Assembly: GCA_014584345.1 (NCBI GenBank)
Contig: JACTNB010000017.1
Span: 1 to 64,000 of the forward strand
Source: Planctomycetota bacterium
GTDB taxonomy: Bacteria > Planctomycetota > Planctomycetia > Planctomycetales > Planctomycetaceae
Reading direction: 5' to 3'
DNA: 64,000 nucleotides
Positions 17,315-25,969 of the stretch are shown in pieces. Each line of letters opens with the position of its first letter. The first letter of the stretch is position 1. The notes beneath the pieces were generated by a model that did not search any database, was not told the origin of the DNA, and was given only the letters and a program-made list of their open reading frames with translations. The position numbers were made by a program, and so were the translations under genes.

Positions 17315-17983
17315 TGTGTGCCGTCGTGATCTGTTCGTGTACTGGAGTGGATCCCGCAGATCATTCCGCCACGCCTTGTGACAGAATGTCGCTCTTGCCA
17401 ATATGCCACTGACTTCTGGTCGGCATACTGACCGACAATCACGTTCAAATTCAGAGGGTGAAGTGAATTAAGAAGCGAATTACCGAGTTCCATCTCACTC
17501 AAGACAGGAAATTGAGGGCATCCGATGCCCTGCGGGTCTCTGGCAAATTCTACCCTGCAAGTTCGATGCTGACAAATCGAATTTCCCGCAATCACGCAAG
17601 CCCCGACGATTTCATCGGTTACGCACTTGACAGCCGCACCCCTCCCCCTCTTCCCGCTTGCCATTCCTGGCGGCCCCGTCGGATTTCTACCGGGTCGGGA
17701 CCACCGTGACCCGAATCAATTTTTACAGGATGTGATTTATCTCACTTTTCCCCAGAGCAACGACTGTATATTATCAGAACAGACTTTCCGACCCTTTGAG
17801 GAATTGCATCACAAGTGAAAACAGGCATCGGGCCTCACCCGCTTGTTCGCTCGATTCCTCTTGCCGGGATCCGATATCATGTCTGCAGACGGTTCGACGA
17901 CCTACCCCCGTGACATGAAACCACTCGGGTTCCCGCTTAGCTTAATTTCACGATTAACACACATGAAGACTGGAGATCCCCCC
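17315..17983. other. Intergenic region between divergent kinase and lipoprotein genes
   Basis: About 670 bp without a supported gene. It holds a small hairpin GTCGG-N8-CCGAC at 17419-17436, a CRP-like palindrome at 17731-17746 and a -10-like TATATT at 17767-17772. The base composition becomes AT-richer around 17710-17800, as expected for a promoter area. The lipoprotein start lies some 200 bp beyond the -10 box. Confidence 0.5.
17731..17772 (+). promoter_or_regulatory. Candidate CRP/FNR-family class II promoter
   Basis: TGTGATTTATCTCACT (17731-17746) fits the CRP consensus TGTGA-N6-TCACA at nine of ten conserved bases. A -10-like TATATT lies at 17767-17772, which would put the start near 17779 and the site centre near -41, the class II activator position. 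The -35 region that overlaps it is poor, as is usual for activator-dependent promoters. Downstream is the HMA-like lipoprotein gene. No CRP-type regulator with a DNA-binding domain is in this window. Confidence 0.4.
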
Positions 17984-18376
17984 ATGCTGCGTCTGTTGTC
18001 TCTGCTTTCCCTCGGTTTGGTTATCGGCTGTGCCGATTCCGGGACTCCAAGCGGACATGCCAACTCCTCCACATCCACGGATGCTCACGCGACCGTGCAG
18101 ACCACGCCTGTCTCGTTTCACGCGGGGCAAACACTCACGCTGCATGTCCCCGATATGCACTGTCCTTTCGGCTGTTACCCCGCCGTGAAGGAAACCCTCG
18201 AAGCGCAGGAAGGGATTGATGCGGAGACCATCACGCTGGTCGAACAGAAACAGGAAGATACCATCGACGATCCTCGCGTGATCGTTACCTTGAAGGGGGA
18301 TATCGACAGCCAGCAGCTTCTGCAGGCCCTGACCGACGCCGGATTCAAGAACTCCACCGTCGCCACCCGGGAATAA
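17984..18376 (+). CDS. HMA-like lipoprotein with CX3C metal-type motif
   Basis: A 130-residue lipoprotein. The signal ends in the lipobox LVIGC (Cys16). After a Ser/Thr-rich linker the rest (about 45-130) resembles a heavy-metal-associated domain: LTLHVPDMHCPFGCYPAVKE, with Cys60 and Cys64, then a beta-strand RVIVTLKGD and the helix LLQALTDAGF. HMA domains carry Cu(I) or other soft metals through a CXXC; here the spacing is CXXXC, so metal binding may differ. It would sit in the periplasm on a membrane. The ATG at 17984 has GGAGAT upstream and gives an ideal signal; an ATG seven codons earlier has none. A strong hairpin follows the gene. It may deliver or sense metal; this is inference. Confidence 0.85.
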   Translation: MLRLLSLLSLGLVIGCADSGTPSGHANSSTSTDAHATVQTTPVSFHAGQTLTLHVPDMHCPFGCYPAVKETLEAQEGIDAETITLVEQKQEDTIDDPRVIVTLKGDIDSQQLLQALTDAGFKNSTVATRE

Positions 18377-18423
18377 GTTCCCCTATAAGCATCCGCACAG
18401 ATTCATCCTGTCCGATGGAATGA

Positions 18424-18461
18424 GACACGGGCCGCTCCTTTCGGGGAGTGGCCCGTGTTCG
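18424..18461 (+). terminator. Strong hairpin, likely terminator
   Basis: ACACGGGCCGCTCC pairs with GGGGAGTGGCCCGTGT around a short TTTC loop, allowing one mismatch. It lies about 50 bp past the lipoprotein stop and between convergent genes, so it may serve both. Only a short T-run follows, so termination efficiency is uncertain. Confidence 0.6.
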
Positions 18462-18520
18462 TTCCGTAATATCCCCTTTGCGGGATCTGGCTTGTGCGAG
18501 CGACAAATGCCTGCCAGAAA

Positions 18521-19852
18521 TTATTCAATGCGGTACAGATGCGTGGTCGTGCGCACAAACAGCGCATTCCCGAGAACCGCGGGGGAAGCCATGGCTCCCG
18601 CATCCAATACGTTCTCCGCCAGAATTTCGACCTGTCGACCAGGCTTGAGAACCGTGCATTGGCCTTCATGATTAAACAGGTAAATGCGCCCGCTGGCATG
18701 CAATGGCGATGCCGAGTATTGTCCCCTCAGACGTTCTTGCCAGATCTGCTCACCGGTCAAGGCATCCAGGCACGTCGCAATCCCGCCGTCACTGGTGAAA
18801 TACAATTCCTGCCCCACCAGAATCAGCGACGGTTTCTGCGGAACCTGACGATCCGAGTGCCACACCACATGGCTCGCCGTGACATCCCCTTGCCCATCGT
18901 ACTTCACCGCCAGCAGCCGGGACTTCATGAAACTCGTGCAGACATACACCATGCCATGCCCCGAAACGGGACGCGGCACCGTCGAAAAGCCCAGTTGACC
19001 ATAATTCGCGCGCCAGATTTCCTTGCCGGTGGCTGGCTCGTAGGCGTAAACCCAGTCCGATGCCGGCGAAATCAATTGATCCTGCCCGTTCACCGTCAAG
19101 ATCAACGGCGTGCAATACGCCTTTTTGAATTCGGGGCGTTCCGGCATCACGGCAGTGCGCGGCGTCTGCCAGGCCACTGCACCGGTTTCCAGATCGTAAG
19201 CTGCCACGAATTGCTTGTCGGTTCCGTCGAAATGCACGATCAACAAATTCCCCCAGACAACCGGCGAACTCCCCGGCCCATTCTGATGATCGATGCGAAA
19301 CTCCTGATTCCTCCAGAGCACGGTTCCCGTCGCCGCGTCGATGCCACACGTGCCGTATTCACCAAAGTGGCACAACACCTTCCCCTCGTGGATCACCGGC
19401 GTTGGCGATGCATAGGTGTTGGTGGCATGCTTGGGATTGGCCGCCGGATACTGGAAACAGGTCACGTCGTGCAGCAGTTCCCCATGCCGCACATCAAAAC
19501 ACAGGGCCCGCAACGTCAACGCCCCGCCAAACTTGATGCCGCGAGGATTCGTCGTCAGTTTCGCGAGCTTTTCCGCCTCCTCCTCTTCCGACAACTGCGC
19601 CACGATAGCGGTTGTCAACCAGAGTTGATTCCCCGAAATCACCGGGGACGAATAGCCTTCGCCCGGCACCGCGACCTTCCACTTGATATTTTCCGTTTCG
19701 CTCCAGGTCAACGGCAGGCGGGCCGTTGTCGGGGCATGCCCTTCTCCAGTGGGGCCGCGAAATTGCGACCACTCCTCCGCCGCGGGCAAGGCCAGCGGAA
19801 AGACACACATCAACCAGACAAATCCCCAGGAGTAACTTCGCATCATTGCCAT
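18521..19852 (-). CDS. Secreted PQQ-like beta-propeller protein
   Basis: A 443-residue exported protein of the outer-membrane-assembly/quinoprotein-like propeller type. A signal peptide (MAMMRSYSWGFVWLMCVFPL, cleaved after ALPAAE) is followed by repeated blades with the tryptophan-docking pattern: WSQFRGPTGEG, DAATGTVLWRNQEF, DLETGAVAWQTPR, EPATGKEIWRANYG, DALTGEQIWQERL. No catalytic residues of PQQ dehydrogenases are obvious, so it is probably structural or binding. ATG at 19852 is chosen because AGGA lies at proper spacing. It is divergent from the Tat-exported propeller gene that begins 216 bp away, so the two may be co-regulated. The role is unknown. Confidence 0.9.
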   Translation of the reverse strand: MAMMRSYSWGFVWLMCVFPLALPAAEEWSQFRGPTGEGHAPTTARLPLTWSETENIKWKVAVPGEGYSSPVISGNQLWLTTAIVAQLSEEEEAEKLAKLTTNPRGIKFGGALTLRALCFDVRHGELLHDVTCFQYPAANPKHATNTYASPTPVIHEGKVLCHFGEYGTCGIDAATGTVLWRNQEFRIDHQNGPGSSPVVWGNLLIVHFDGTDKQFVAAYDLETGAVAWQTPRTAVMPERPEFKKAYCTPLILTVNGQDQLISPASDWVYAYEPATGKEIWRANYGQLGFSTVPRPVSGHGMVYVCTSFMKSRLLAVKYDGQGDVTASHVVWHSDRQVPQKPSLILVGQELYFTSDGGIATCLDALTGEQIWQERLRGQYSASPLHASGRIYLFNHEGQCTVLKPGRQVEILAENVLDAGAMASPAVLGNALFVRTTTHLYRIE

Positions 19853-20068
19853 GACATTCCTACATGGAAAAAAATTGGATTCCGCAAGGCCCGACTCGAA
19901 CGTCGGCCCCGCGCGCAAAAACCGCTCCCGTCAAACTGCCAGCACGCTGGACAATCGACCTGCAACTTCCCTAGAGTAATCATCAGCACCCGTTGATTCA
20001 AACCCGAAGCAACGGTACGTCGAAATCTCTCGGGTCCCACTCCATCAAGCCTGCTGAAGGTTGAGAAC

Positions 20069-21157
20069 ATGACTCAAACGCCAAATCCTGCTTCGCCTTC
20101 CTGGAATCGTCGCCAGTTCCTGCGCACCGCCACCGCCGTCGCCGCCTCCAGTGGACTCTCTCCCTGTTTCGTGCGCGCCTCCGACAAATCCGGAAATCGG
20201 GACGTGATCGTCGGCAGCGGCGAATACCAGTATCGCTGTCACCACAACTGGGGCAACGCATCCTTGCCCGCGGGACATCAGTACGGCGGGGCATCGCACG
20301 GCGTGGCAGTCGATGCCGCGGGACTGATCTACATCACTCACTACGGCAACCCCGGTTCGATTTTCGTCTTCGATCCCGAGGGGCGTTTCGTCAAGTCCCT
20401 GGGAGAACTGCATGCCGGCAAGGGGCACGGCATCGATATCCGCAAGGAAGGCAACGAGGAATTCCTTTACGTGTCCCCCAGTGAAAGTAATCTGTCGTTT
20501 GCCAAGCTGAGCCTGACCGGCGAAACCGTCTGGCAACGCGGCAAGAACGAACTGAACAAGGACAGCGGTGTCTACGACCAGCCCCGCACCAACTATCGCC
20601 CCACAAATGCCAGCTTCCGCCCCGACGGCGGATATTATCTGGGCGATGGCTACGGCAGCAACTACCTGTTCGAATACGATCGCAACGACAAATTCGTCCG
20701 CGCGATTGGCGGCACGGGCGATCAGGCTGGGCAATTCCGCACTCCACACGGACAATGGCTTGACGAACGGGATGGCATCCCCAAACTCGTCGTTGCCGAC
20801 CGCGCCAACAAGCGACTGCAATGGTTCGACTTGAACGGCAAGCACCTCAAAACGCTGGATGGCTTCCTGTTCCCAGCGGATATTGATATTCGTGGGGAAC
20901 TGATGCTCGTGCCCGATCTGCACGCCCGCATCACCATTCTCGACAAGCAGGACCAAGTGGTCGCCCAACTGGGAGACGACCCCGAGTGGCGCGCAAAAGT
21001 GCTCGGGAATGGATTTGCCATGCGCAAAACCCCTGCCGACTGGCAACCCGGCAAATTCATCCACCCACACGATGCCTGCTTCGACGCCGAGGGGAACATC
21101 TTTGTCGCCGAGTGGGTCGTGACCGGACGCGTAACCAAACTGGAACGCCTCACCTGA
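20069..21157 (+). CDS. Tat-exported NHL-type beta-propeller protein
   Basis: A 362-residue protein whose N terminus carries a twin-arginine signal, NRRQFLRTATAVAASS, so it is exported folded. The mature part has six-bladed NHL/peptidylglycine-lyase-like repeats: HGVAVDAAGLIYITHYGN, IFVFDPEGRFVKSLGELH, GQFRTPHGQWLDERDG, LQWFDLNGKHLKTLDGF, HPHDACFDAEGNIFVAEW. The closing blade uses the last VTGRVTKLERL strand. Such proteins in planctomycetes are usually uncharacterised; a lactonase, lyase or binding role is possible but not shown. The start has AAGG eight bases upstream. It is divergent from the PQQ-like gene and followed by over 400 bp without genes. Confidence 0.9.
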   Translation: MTQTPNPASPSWNRRQFLRTATAVAASSGLSPCFVRASDKSGNRDVIVGSGEYQYRCHHNWGNASLPAGHQYGGASHGVAVDAAGLIYITHYGNPGSIFVFDPEGRFVKSLGELHAGKGHGIDIRKEGNEEFLYVSPSESNLSFAKLSLTGETVWQRGKNELNKDSGVYDQPRTNYRPTNASFRPDGGYYLGDGYGSNYLFEYDRNDKFVRAIGGTGDQAGQFRTPHGQWLDERDGIPKLVVADRANKRLQWFDLNGKHLKTLDGFLFPADIDIRGELMLVPDLHARITILDKQDQVVAQLGDDPEWRAKVLGNGFAMRKTPADWQPGKFIHPHDACFDAEGNIFVAEWVVTGRVTKLERLT

Positions 21158-21586
21158 ACAGCCCGCGATTTTTCATAATAGCTTTGCAAGGCCGCACACC
21201 ACCAGTTAAGCCCACGGCAAGGAGGCCTGTTGAAAGAGGAGCCACAGGCTTGCCTCGCGCTGCGGGGCAAGCCGTGAATCAACCGGCGTACCCGGCATGC
21301 CGTACTCTGTTTCGTCTTTCGATTCATGACAGACATCCCGTTATCGATCAGCCGCGGGTGAAAGCAGGTGTCCTCCCCTGGCATTGGGCCTGCTGGCAAG
21401 AAGGCGAATAAGCATTGTCGTTTGAGGATATTCAACGATCCGTCGGAGAATAGAAGGACGTCAGGGCATAGCCTGGCCTACTCAACTATCAGAGTGATTT
21501 TTTGAGGCGGTCTGCGCCTTCACGACCAGACCGAGTTGGCGATGAACACGCACGCCTTGATGCTTTCATCTTGTCGCCGAGGTAAG
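21158..21586. other. Intergenic region with palindromic repeats
   Basis: No gene is supported in this 429-bp stretch. It has a hairpin GGCTTGCC-N11-GGCAAGCC near 21248-21276, and at about 21459-21480 a relative of the GTCAGG...CCTGAC palindromes seen at 78 and 116. The latter is followed by CTACT instead of CTACC. Confidence 0.5.
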
Positions 21587-21904
21587 ATGAACGGGTTCTG
21601 CACAAAGAGATCGTCCGTGGAGGAGCCAAACAAAAGTCGTTTGCCCATTGCGAGCCTCATTGCGGCTGGAGCCTCATCGCTGCTGGTCCTTGCGATCAAC
21701 ACCTTTCCGTTCGATATCAAACGAGCAGTCCTCTTCATCACCTGCGTCAGCGCCTTTGCCAGCGTTGTCCTTGGCATTGCTGGTCTGGTCGCAACTCGTG
21801 GAGCAACATTCGGCCGCCGTGTACCTGCTGGCATCGGAATCGTGCTGGCCGGCATTGTATTTCTCTGGTCGGGCTTGGCCTTCTGGCTCTCCACACCGTT
21901 CTGA
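21587..21904 (+). CDS. Small three-helix membrane protein
   Basis: A 105-residue protein. After a polar 20-residue start (KRSSVEEPNKSRLP) it has hydrophobic stretches IASLIAAGASSLLVLAI, AVLFITCVSAFASVVLGIAG and AGIGIVLAGIVFLWSGLAFW, so it should span the membrane about three times. The glycine-rich last two helices resemble DUF4190-type small proteins, but this is weak. The ATG at 21587 has GAGG five bases upstream; a longer reading is possible. It is followed 36 bp later by a second membrane-protein reading frame that seems broken. Function unknown. Confidence 0.6.
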   Translation: MNGFCTKRSSVEEPNKSRLPIASLIAAGASSLLVLAINTFPFDIKRAVLFITCVSAFASVVLGIAGLVATRGATFGRRVPAGIGIVLAGIVFLWSGLAFWLSTPF

Positions 21905-21940
21905 TGTGCCCCCTTCGAGAAAGCGTGGAGGATTGGACTA

Positions 21941-22386
21941 ATGCAAATGAACGACAAGATTCAGCTCACCGTGCTGGTCTATTTTGTCCTGCAAGTTGCA
22001 CTTTTGCTTTTACTGCCGAAGTGGTGGAGGCAGCGGCTTGCCCATCGCTTCTGGTCTTGCCGATTATTGTCTTCGACTTGACGAACAGCGGAAATCTGTC
22101 GGGGTTCATCACGCTTTGGCTGACGCCCTACGCCATCGGTTGGCTCGTGGTGATCCTGCTGGTGTACGGCGTCACGACAGTCGTGCAGTCAAGGAAGCAG
22201 ATTTCCGGCTCGAACGTCGAGGATGTCAGACCGGACCACGGACAAGCAGGCCAACGCTACGCCCGCCAAGACCGAATCAGCCCACCGCCTCAAGTTCGTC
22301 TTCCACCACCAAACACACAACCTCATCGTCGTCGCCGAGCATCCACTACAGGAACGGAAGGCCGTTCGCTCCGCGGGAGGGGATAA
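21941..22386 (+). pseudogene. Frameshifted small membrane protein
   Basis: An ATG at 21941 with GGAGG nine bases upstream opens a frame that reads MQMNDKIQLTVLVYFVLQVA then LLLLLPKWWRQR, a perfect first transmembrane helix, but stops at about 22081. From about 22040 the neighbouring frame continues with LLVLPIIVFDLTNSG, LSGFITLWLTPYAIG and WLVVILLVYGVTTVV, two or three further helices ending near 22210. The simplest reading is one gene of about 90 residues broken by a single indel between 21995 and 22045. Beyond 22210 the frame becomes Pro/Arg-rich and is probably not coding. Alternatives are a sequencing error, a real 46-residue protein, or recoding. It would form an operon with the small membrane protein upstream. 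Confidence 0.42.
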
Positions 22387-22423
22387 AAAAACCTCGCGGG
22401 AATCGGGGAGATTCCGGCGAGGT
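22385..22423 (-). terminator. Rho-independent terminator of clpC
   Basis: On the minus strand ACCTCGC pairs with GCGAGGT, with an inner CGGAATC/GATTCC stem around CCC, followed directly by a run of seven T. It lies about 30 bp after the clpC stop. This is a textbook intrinsic terminator. Confidence 0.85.
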
Positions 22424-22452
22424 AGTGTTCACGAGACAGATGAAAACGGAGG

Positions 22453-25011
22453 TCAGCTTGCCTGTTCTCCGGATTCGGGGCTGTTTTCGGTGGAACCGAC
22501 AACCGCCAATTCCTCGGTGTCTCCTCCATCGGTGAGGACGGCGTTGAAATCGAGTTGTTTGGTGTCTCCCACTTCCTTGACTTCAACCTTGATCAGGTTT
22601 TTGCCTTCAAAGGCATTGCGGAGCAGTTCCTCGGCCAGGGGATCCTCGACGTACATCTCGACAGAGCGACGTAAGGGACGAGCCCCGTATTCCAGGTTCT
22701 CCCCTTCGTGCCCTTTTTCGATGAGGAAGTCGCGGGCCGCCTCGGAAAGTTCCAGTTGCATGCCCCGTTCGCCCAATCGCTTGCGGACCTTGGTCAGTTC
22801 GATTTCCACGATCAAACGCAGGTTTTCATGCGTCAGCTTGCGGAAGATCACCACTTCATCCAGACGCCCCAGGAATTCGGGCTTGAACACCCGCTGCAGC
22901 ACCTGGCGGACTTCCCGCTTCATTGTATCGTAGGACGCCTCTTCATCCTTGGAGGTAAAGAAACCGAACGGGGAGGCATTGGAAATGACCTCGGCCCCGG
23001 CGTTGGTTGTCATGATGAGAATGACGTTCTTGAAATCGACCTTTCGACCGAAGCTGTCGGTCAGATGGCCTTCTTCCATGATCTGCAACAGCATGTTGTA
23101 GACATCGGGATGGGCCTTTTCGATTTCATCGAGCAACACCACGGCGTAGGGCCGACGGCGAATCTGCTCGGTCAATTGACCTCCCTCTTCGTAGCCGACG
23201 TATCCCGGAGGGGCACCGATCAGACGACTGATGTTGTGCTTCTCCTGGTATTCGCTCATATCGATCTGGATGAGGGCATCCTCGTCGCCGAACATGAATT
23301 CCGCCAGAGTCTTGGCGAGCAACGTCTTTCCGACCCCGGTGGGGCCCGCGAACAGGAACACTCCCGTGGGGCGTTTGGGATCCTTCAGTCCGCTGCGGCT
23401 GCGGCGGACAGCCTTCGAGACCTGCTTGATGGCCTCGTCCTGGCTGATGACGCGGCGATGCAGTTCCTCTTCCATTTCCAACAGGCGGACCGCATCCTCG
23501 CTGGAAATTCGGGTCAGAGGGACGCCGGTCATCTTGGCCACCACGGTGGCGGCGATTTCCGCATCGACCAGGCCATCCTTCTGCTTCGATTTTTCCTTCC
23601 ACTCCTGGGTGATCTGATCCTTCTTCTTGCGGACCTTGTCGGCCTTGTCCCGCAGGCTGGCCGCCTTTTCAAAATCCTGATTGGCGACGGCTTCTTCCTT
23701 CTGCACGTTCAGCCGTTCGATTTCCTCTTCCAACTCCTTCAGGTCGGGCGGCCGAACCATCGTTTTCAGGCGGACGTAGGCCCCGGCTTCGTCGATGACA
23801 TCGATGGCCTTGTCCGGCAGGCAGCGTCCGGTGATGTAACGCGAGGAAAGTTCCACCGCCTTGGCGATGGCATCGTCGGTAATTTGCACCTTGTGATGGT
23901 TTTCATAGCGATCGCGCAAGCCCTTGAGGATTTGCACGGTCTGTTCCTCGGAAGGAGGATCGACCATCACCATCTGGAACCGGCGTTCGAGGGCGCCATC
24001 CTTCTCGATGTATTTACGGTATTCATCGAGAGTGGTCGCACCGATGCACTGCAATTCGCCGCGACTCAGGGCCGGTTTCAGCACGTTCGAGGCATCGATG
24101 GCCCCTTCCGCACCCCCGGCACCAACCAGCGTGTGCAATTCATCGATGAAGAGGATCGTATTCTTGGCACGGCGGACTTCGTTCATGACTGCCTTGATGC
24201 GTTCTTCGAACTGGCCACGGTACTTGGTGCCGGCCACCATCATCGCCAGGTCGAGGACCACTATCCGCTTTTCGGCGAGCAGATCGGGGACGTTGCCGTC
24301 CACGCACATCTGCGCGAAGCCTTCCACGATGGCCGTCTTGCCGACACCTGCTTCTCCCAGCAGCACCGGATTGTTCTTCTGTCGGCGGCAGAGAATTTGA
24401 ATCACGCGTTCAATTTCCCGTTCGCGGCCGATCACGGGATCCAGTTTTCCCTGGCGGGCCAGTTCGGTCAGGTCGCGGCCGAAACTATCCAGTGCCGGAG
24501 TTTTGCTGCTCCGAGCCGATTTGGCCTGGCCCGCTCCGCCCCCTGCCCGTTCGCCCGTTTCCGAGCCTTCCAGGCCGTGTCCCAGCAGGTTGAGCACTTC
24601 CTCGCGGACGTCCTCGAGCTTCAATCCCAGGTTCATCAATACCTGTGCGGCCACCCCTTCCTGTTCGCGGAGCAAGCCCAGCAGCAGGTGTTCGGTGCCG
24701 ACATAGTTGTGGTTCAGATTACGCGCTTCTTCCATCGCGTACTCGATCACCTTCTTAGCGCGGGGGGTCTGGGGTAATTTTCCCATCGTGACCATGTCCG
24801 GCCCGGTCTGCACAATTTTTTCGACTTCCAAACGGATCTTGCGCAGGTCGACTTCCAGATTCTTCAGCACATTCGCCGCGACTCCGGAGCCTTCCTTGAC
24901 CAGTCCCAGCAAGATGTGTTCCGTCCCGATATATTCATGGTTGAAGCGTTGAGCCTCCTGGTTGGCCAACTGCATCACCTTGCGCGCCCGATCCGTGAAA
25001 CGTTCGTACAT
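22453..25011 (-). CDS. clpC: ATP-dependent Clp protease ATP-binding subunit ClpC
   Basis: An 852-residue AAA+ unfoldase that feeds substrates to ClpP in the cytoplasm. Order of parts: two Clp_N repeats (about 1-145, with YIGTEHILLGLV and YVGTEHLLLGLL), AAA-1 with Walker A GEAGVGKT (219-226) and Walker B ILFIDELH, a UVR/middle segment (about 425-470, QDFEKAASLRDKADK), then AAA-2 with GPTGVGKT (556-563), Walker B VVLLDEIEKAH and the ClpC-type C-terminal domain. The short middle domain separates it from ClpB. The ATG has AAGGAG upstream. An inverted repeat CTGGTCAGCGACCAG lies about 40 bp before the start. It ends in a strong terminator. No clpP is in the window, but clpX lies 1.9 kb away on the other strand. 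Confidence 0.97.
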   Translation of the reverse strand: MYERFTDRARKVMQLANQEAQRFNHEYIGTEHILLGLVKEGSGVAANVLKNLEVDLRKIRLEVEKIVQTGPDMVTMGKLPQTPRAKKVIEYAMEEARNLNHNYVGTEHLLLGLLREQEGVAAQVLMNLGLKLEDVREEVLNLLGHGLEGSETGERAGGGAGQAKSARSSKTPALDSFGRDLTELARQGKLDPVIGREREIERVIQILCRRQKNNPVLLGEAGVGKTAIVEGFAQMCVDGNVPDLLAEKRIVVLDLAMMVAGTKYRGQFEERIKAVMNEVRRAKNTILFIDELHTLVGAGGAEGAIDASNVLKPALSRGELQCIGATTLDEYRKYIEKDGALERRFQMVMVDPPSEEQTVQILKGLRDRYENHHKVQITDDAIAKAVELSSRYITGRCLPDKAIDVIDEAGAYVRLKTMVRPPDLKELEEEIERLNVQKEEAVANQDFEKAASLRDKADKVRKKKDQITQEWKEKSKQKDGLVDAEIAATVVAKMTGVPLTRISSEDAVRLLEMEEELHRRVISQDEAIKQVSKAVRRSRSGLKDPKRPTGVFLFAGPTGVGKTLLAKTLAEFMFGDEDALIQIDMSEYQEKHNISRLIGAPPGYVGYEEGGQLTEQIRRRPYAVVLLDEIEKAHPDVYNMLLQIMEEGHLTDSFGRKVDFKNVILIMTTNAGAEVISNASPFGFFTSKDEEASYDTMKREVRQVLQRVFKPEFLGRLDEVVIFRKLTHENLRLIVEIELTKVRKRLGERGMQLELSEAARDFLIEKGHEGENLEYGARPLRRSVEMYVEDPLAEELLRNAFEGKNLIKVEVKEVGDTKQLDFNAVLTDGGDTEELAVVGSTENSPESGEQAS

Positions 25012-25486
25012 TAATCGCTACTCCTTGATACGCAGATGAAATTCTCGACTGGTCAGCGACCAGAGTCCGGGAATGCTTCTGCTGTTCCTGTTGTTTATGC
25101 CAGTTGTAGGGAATCGGGGCTTACGAAACGCTCGCTTTGTTTTCACTTGGCAAATACGAGCACTACATCATCATAGCTGACCGACGCTTCCGAAGTGGAT
25201 TTTTCAATGGATAATTGGCAAGTCCCCGTGAATTCACAGGCTGAAAACCAGGTTATTATCCAGGGAAGACCAAACGACATGACCAAAACCGACCGCTGAA
25301 CTTGCCAAACGCCTCCTCGGTTCACAAATCTGGACATTGGTATTTTAGTCGTCCGATGGAGTGCCGACAAGATTACCCCGCTTCCCGAGGGCGGAACCTT
25401 TGAAGAGGTCCCACGTCTTAAGCCGCGCCAACGGAGGAAAAAGGGACTGCGGAGACTTCGAGGGGGAGGTGGCCAGAGGAAAGTCT
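25012..25486. other. Leader/promoter region of clpC, no gene seen
   Basis: A 475-bp stretch between clpC and the next minus-strand gene, lower in GC than its surroundings around 25130-25350. It should hold the clpC promoter. No convincing reading frame, repeat or RNA gene was found. The palindrome at 25049-25063 is listed separately. Confidence 0.5.
25049..25063. promoter_or_regulatory. Inverted repeat upstream of clpC
   Basis: CTGGTCAGCGACCAG is a perfect 6-bp inverted repeat around AGC, 38 bp upstream of the clpC ATG. It lies where a repressor or leader hairpin would act. It matches neither CIRCE nor the CtsR heptad, so any regulator would be different. It may be chance. Confidence 0.3.
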
Positions 25487-25969
25487 TCAGCCTTGTGCGG
25501 CATACGCTTCCGCAAATTCCAGGACCCACAGGTCGATCAGATTCTTGAAGGAATCGAGATCCAGTTCCCCGAGTCGCTGGAAGTGGCTGCGCACCAGAAT
25601 TTCCTTGTTACGAAGGGTTGCCTTGGCGGACAGATCGAGCAGATGACCAGGGGAGTACGGTCGGATCAGCATTTCAAAATGGCTGTAGAGGCGATCGGCC
25701 GTCCCCCGGGCGAGTTTGATGTCGTCGCGGCGGATGCGGGAGCCCCAACCGGTTTCGTCCACGATGGTCTGGTAGTCGAACCCGGGAAAGTGATCCGTCA
25801 GTTTGCGGAGGCAGTGTTCAATGTGTTCAGTGACCTCCAGGCGGGCACTGGAGTAGAGCGCGCGGAATTCCTCTTCGGTGTTGGCCTTGGCCTGCAGGCT
25901 TTGTTTCTCGTTGTGACGAGTTTGCTGCCCGCGGTCGATTGCTTTTTGTAGTCGTTGTTCGAAGTCCAT
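25487..25969 (-). CDS. Conserved-looking cytoplasmic protein, unknown
   Basis: A 160-residue soluble, mostly helical protein. It starts MDFEQRLQKAIDRGQQTR, a Gln/Lys-rich helix, and has a compact core with HIEHCLRKLTDHFPGF and ETGWGSRIRRDDIKLARG before ending ELDLDSFKNLIDLWVLEFAE. There is no signal peptide, transmembrane segment or known catalytic motif. Codon use and charge balance look like a real gene. The ATG has only a weak AGAG upstream. It lies upstream of clpC on the same strand, about 475 bp apart, so co-transcription is possible but not certain. I do not recognise a family. Confidence 0.72.
   Translation of the reverse strand: MDFEQRLQKAIDRGQQTRHNEKQSLQAKANTEEEFRALYSSARLEVTEHIEHCLRKLTDHFPGFDYQTIVDETGWGSRIRRDDIKLARGTADRLYSHFEMLIRPYSPGHLLDLSAKATLRNKEILVRSHFQRLGELDLDSFKNLIDLWVLEFAEAYAAQG

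Noticed and set aside
18494..19996. 500-codon plus-strand frame opposite the PQQ-like propeller gene
   Set aside because: It is Arg/His/Gln-rich with no fold-like pattern. The minus strand has a signal peptide and regular propeller blades.
22223..22450. Frame starting MSDRTTDKQANATPAKTE in the gap before clpC
   Set aside because: It looks protein-like for about 50 residues, but it has no usable Shine-Dalgarno and then runs through the clpC terminator and into antisense clpC. It may be a remnant, but support is too weak.
22708..24777. 689-codon plus-strand open frame opposite clpC
   Set aside because: It is the mirror of a highly conserved gene with complete ClpC motifs. Its His/Phe/Leu/Gly-rich composition is typical of an antisense shadow in GC-biased DNA.
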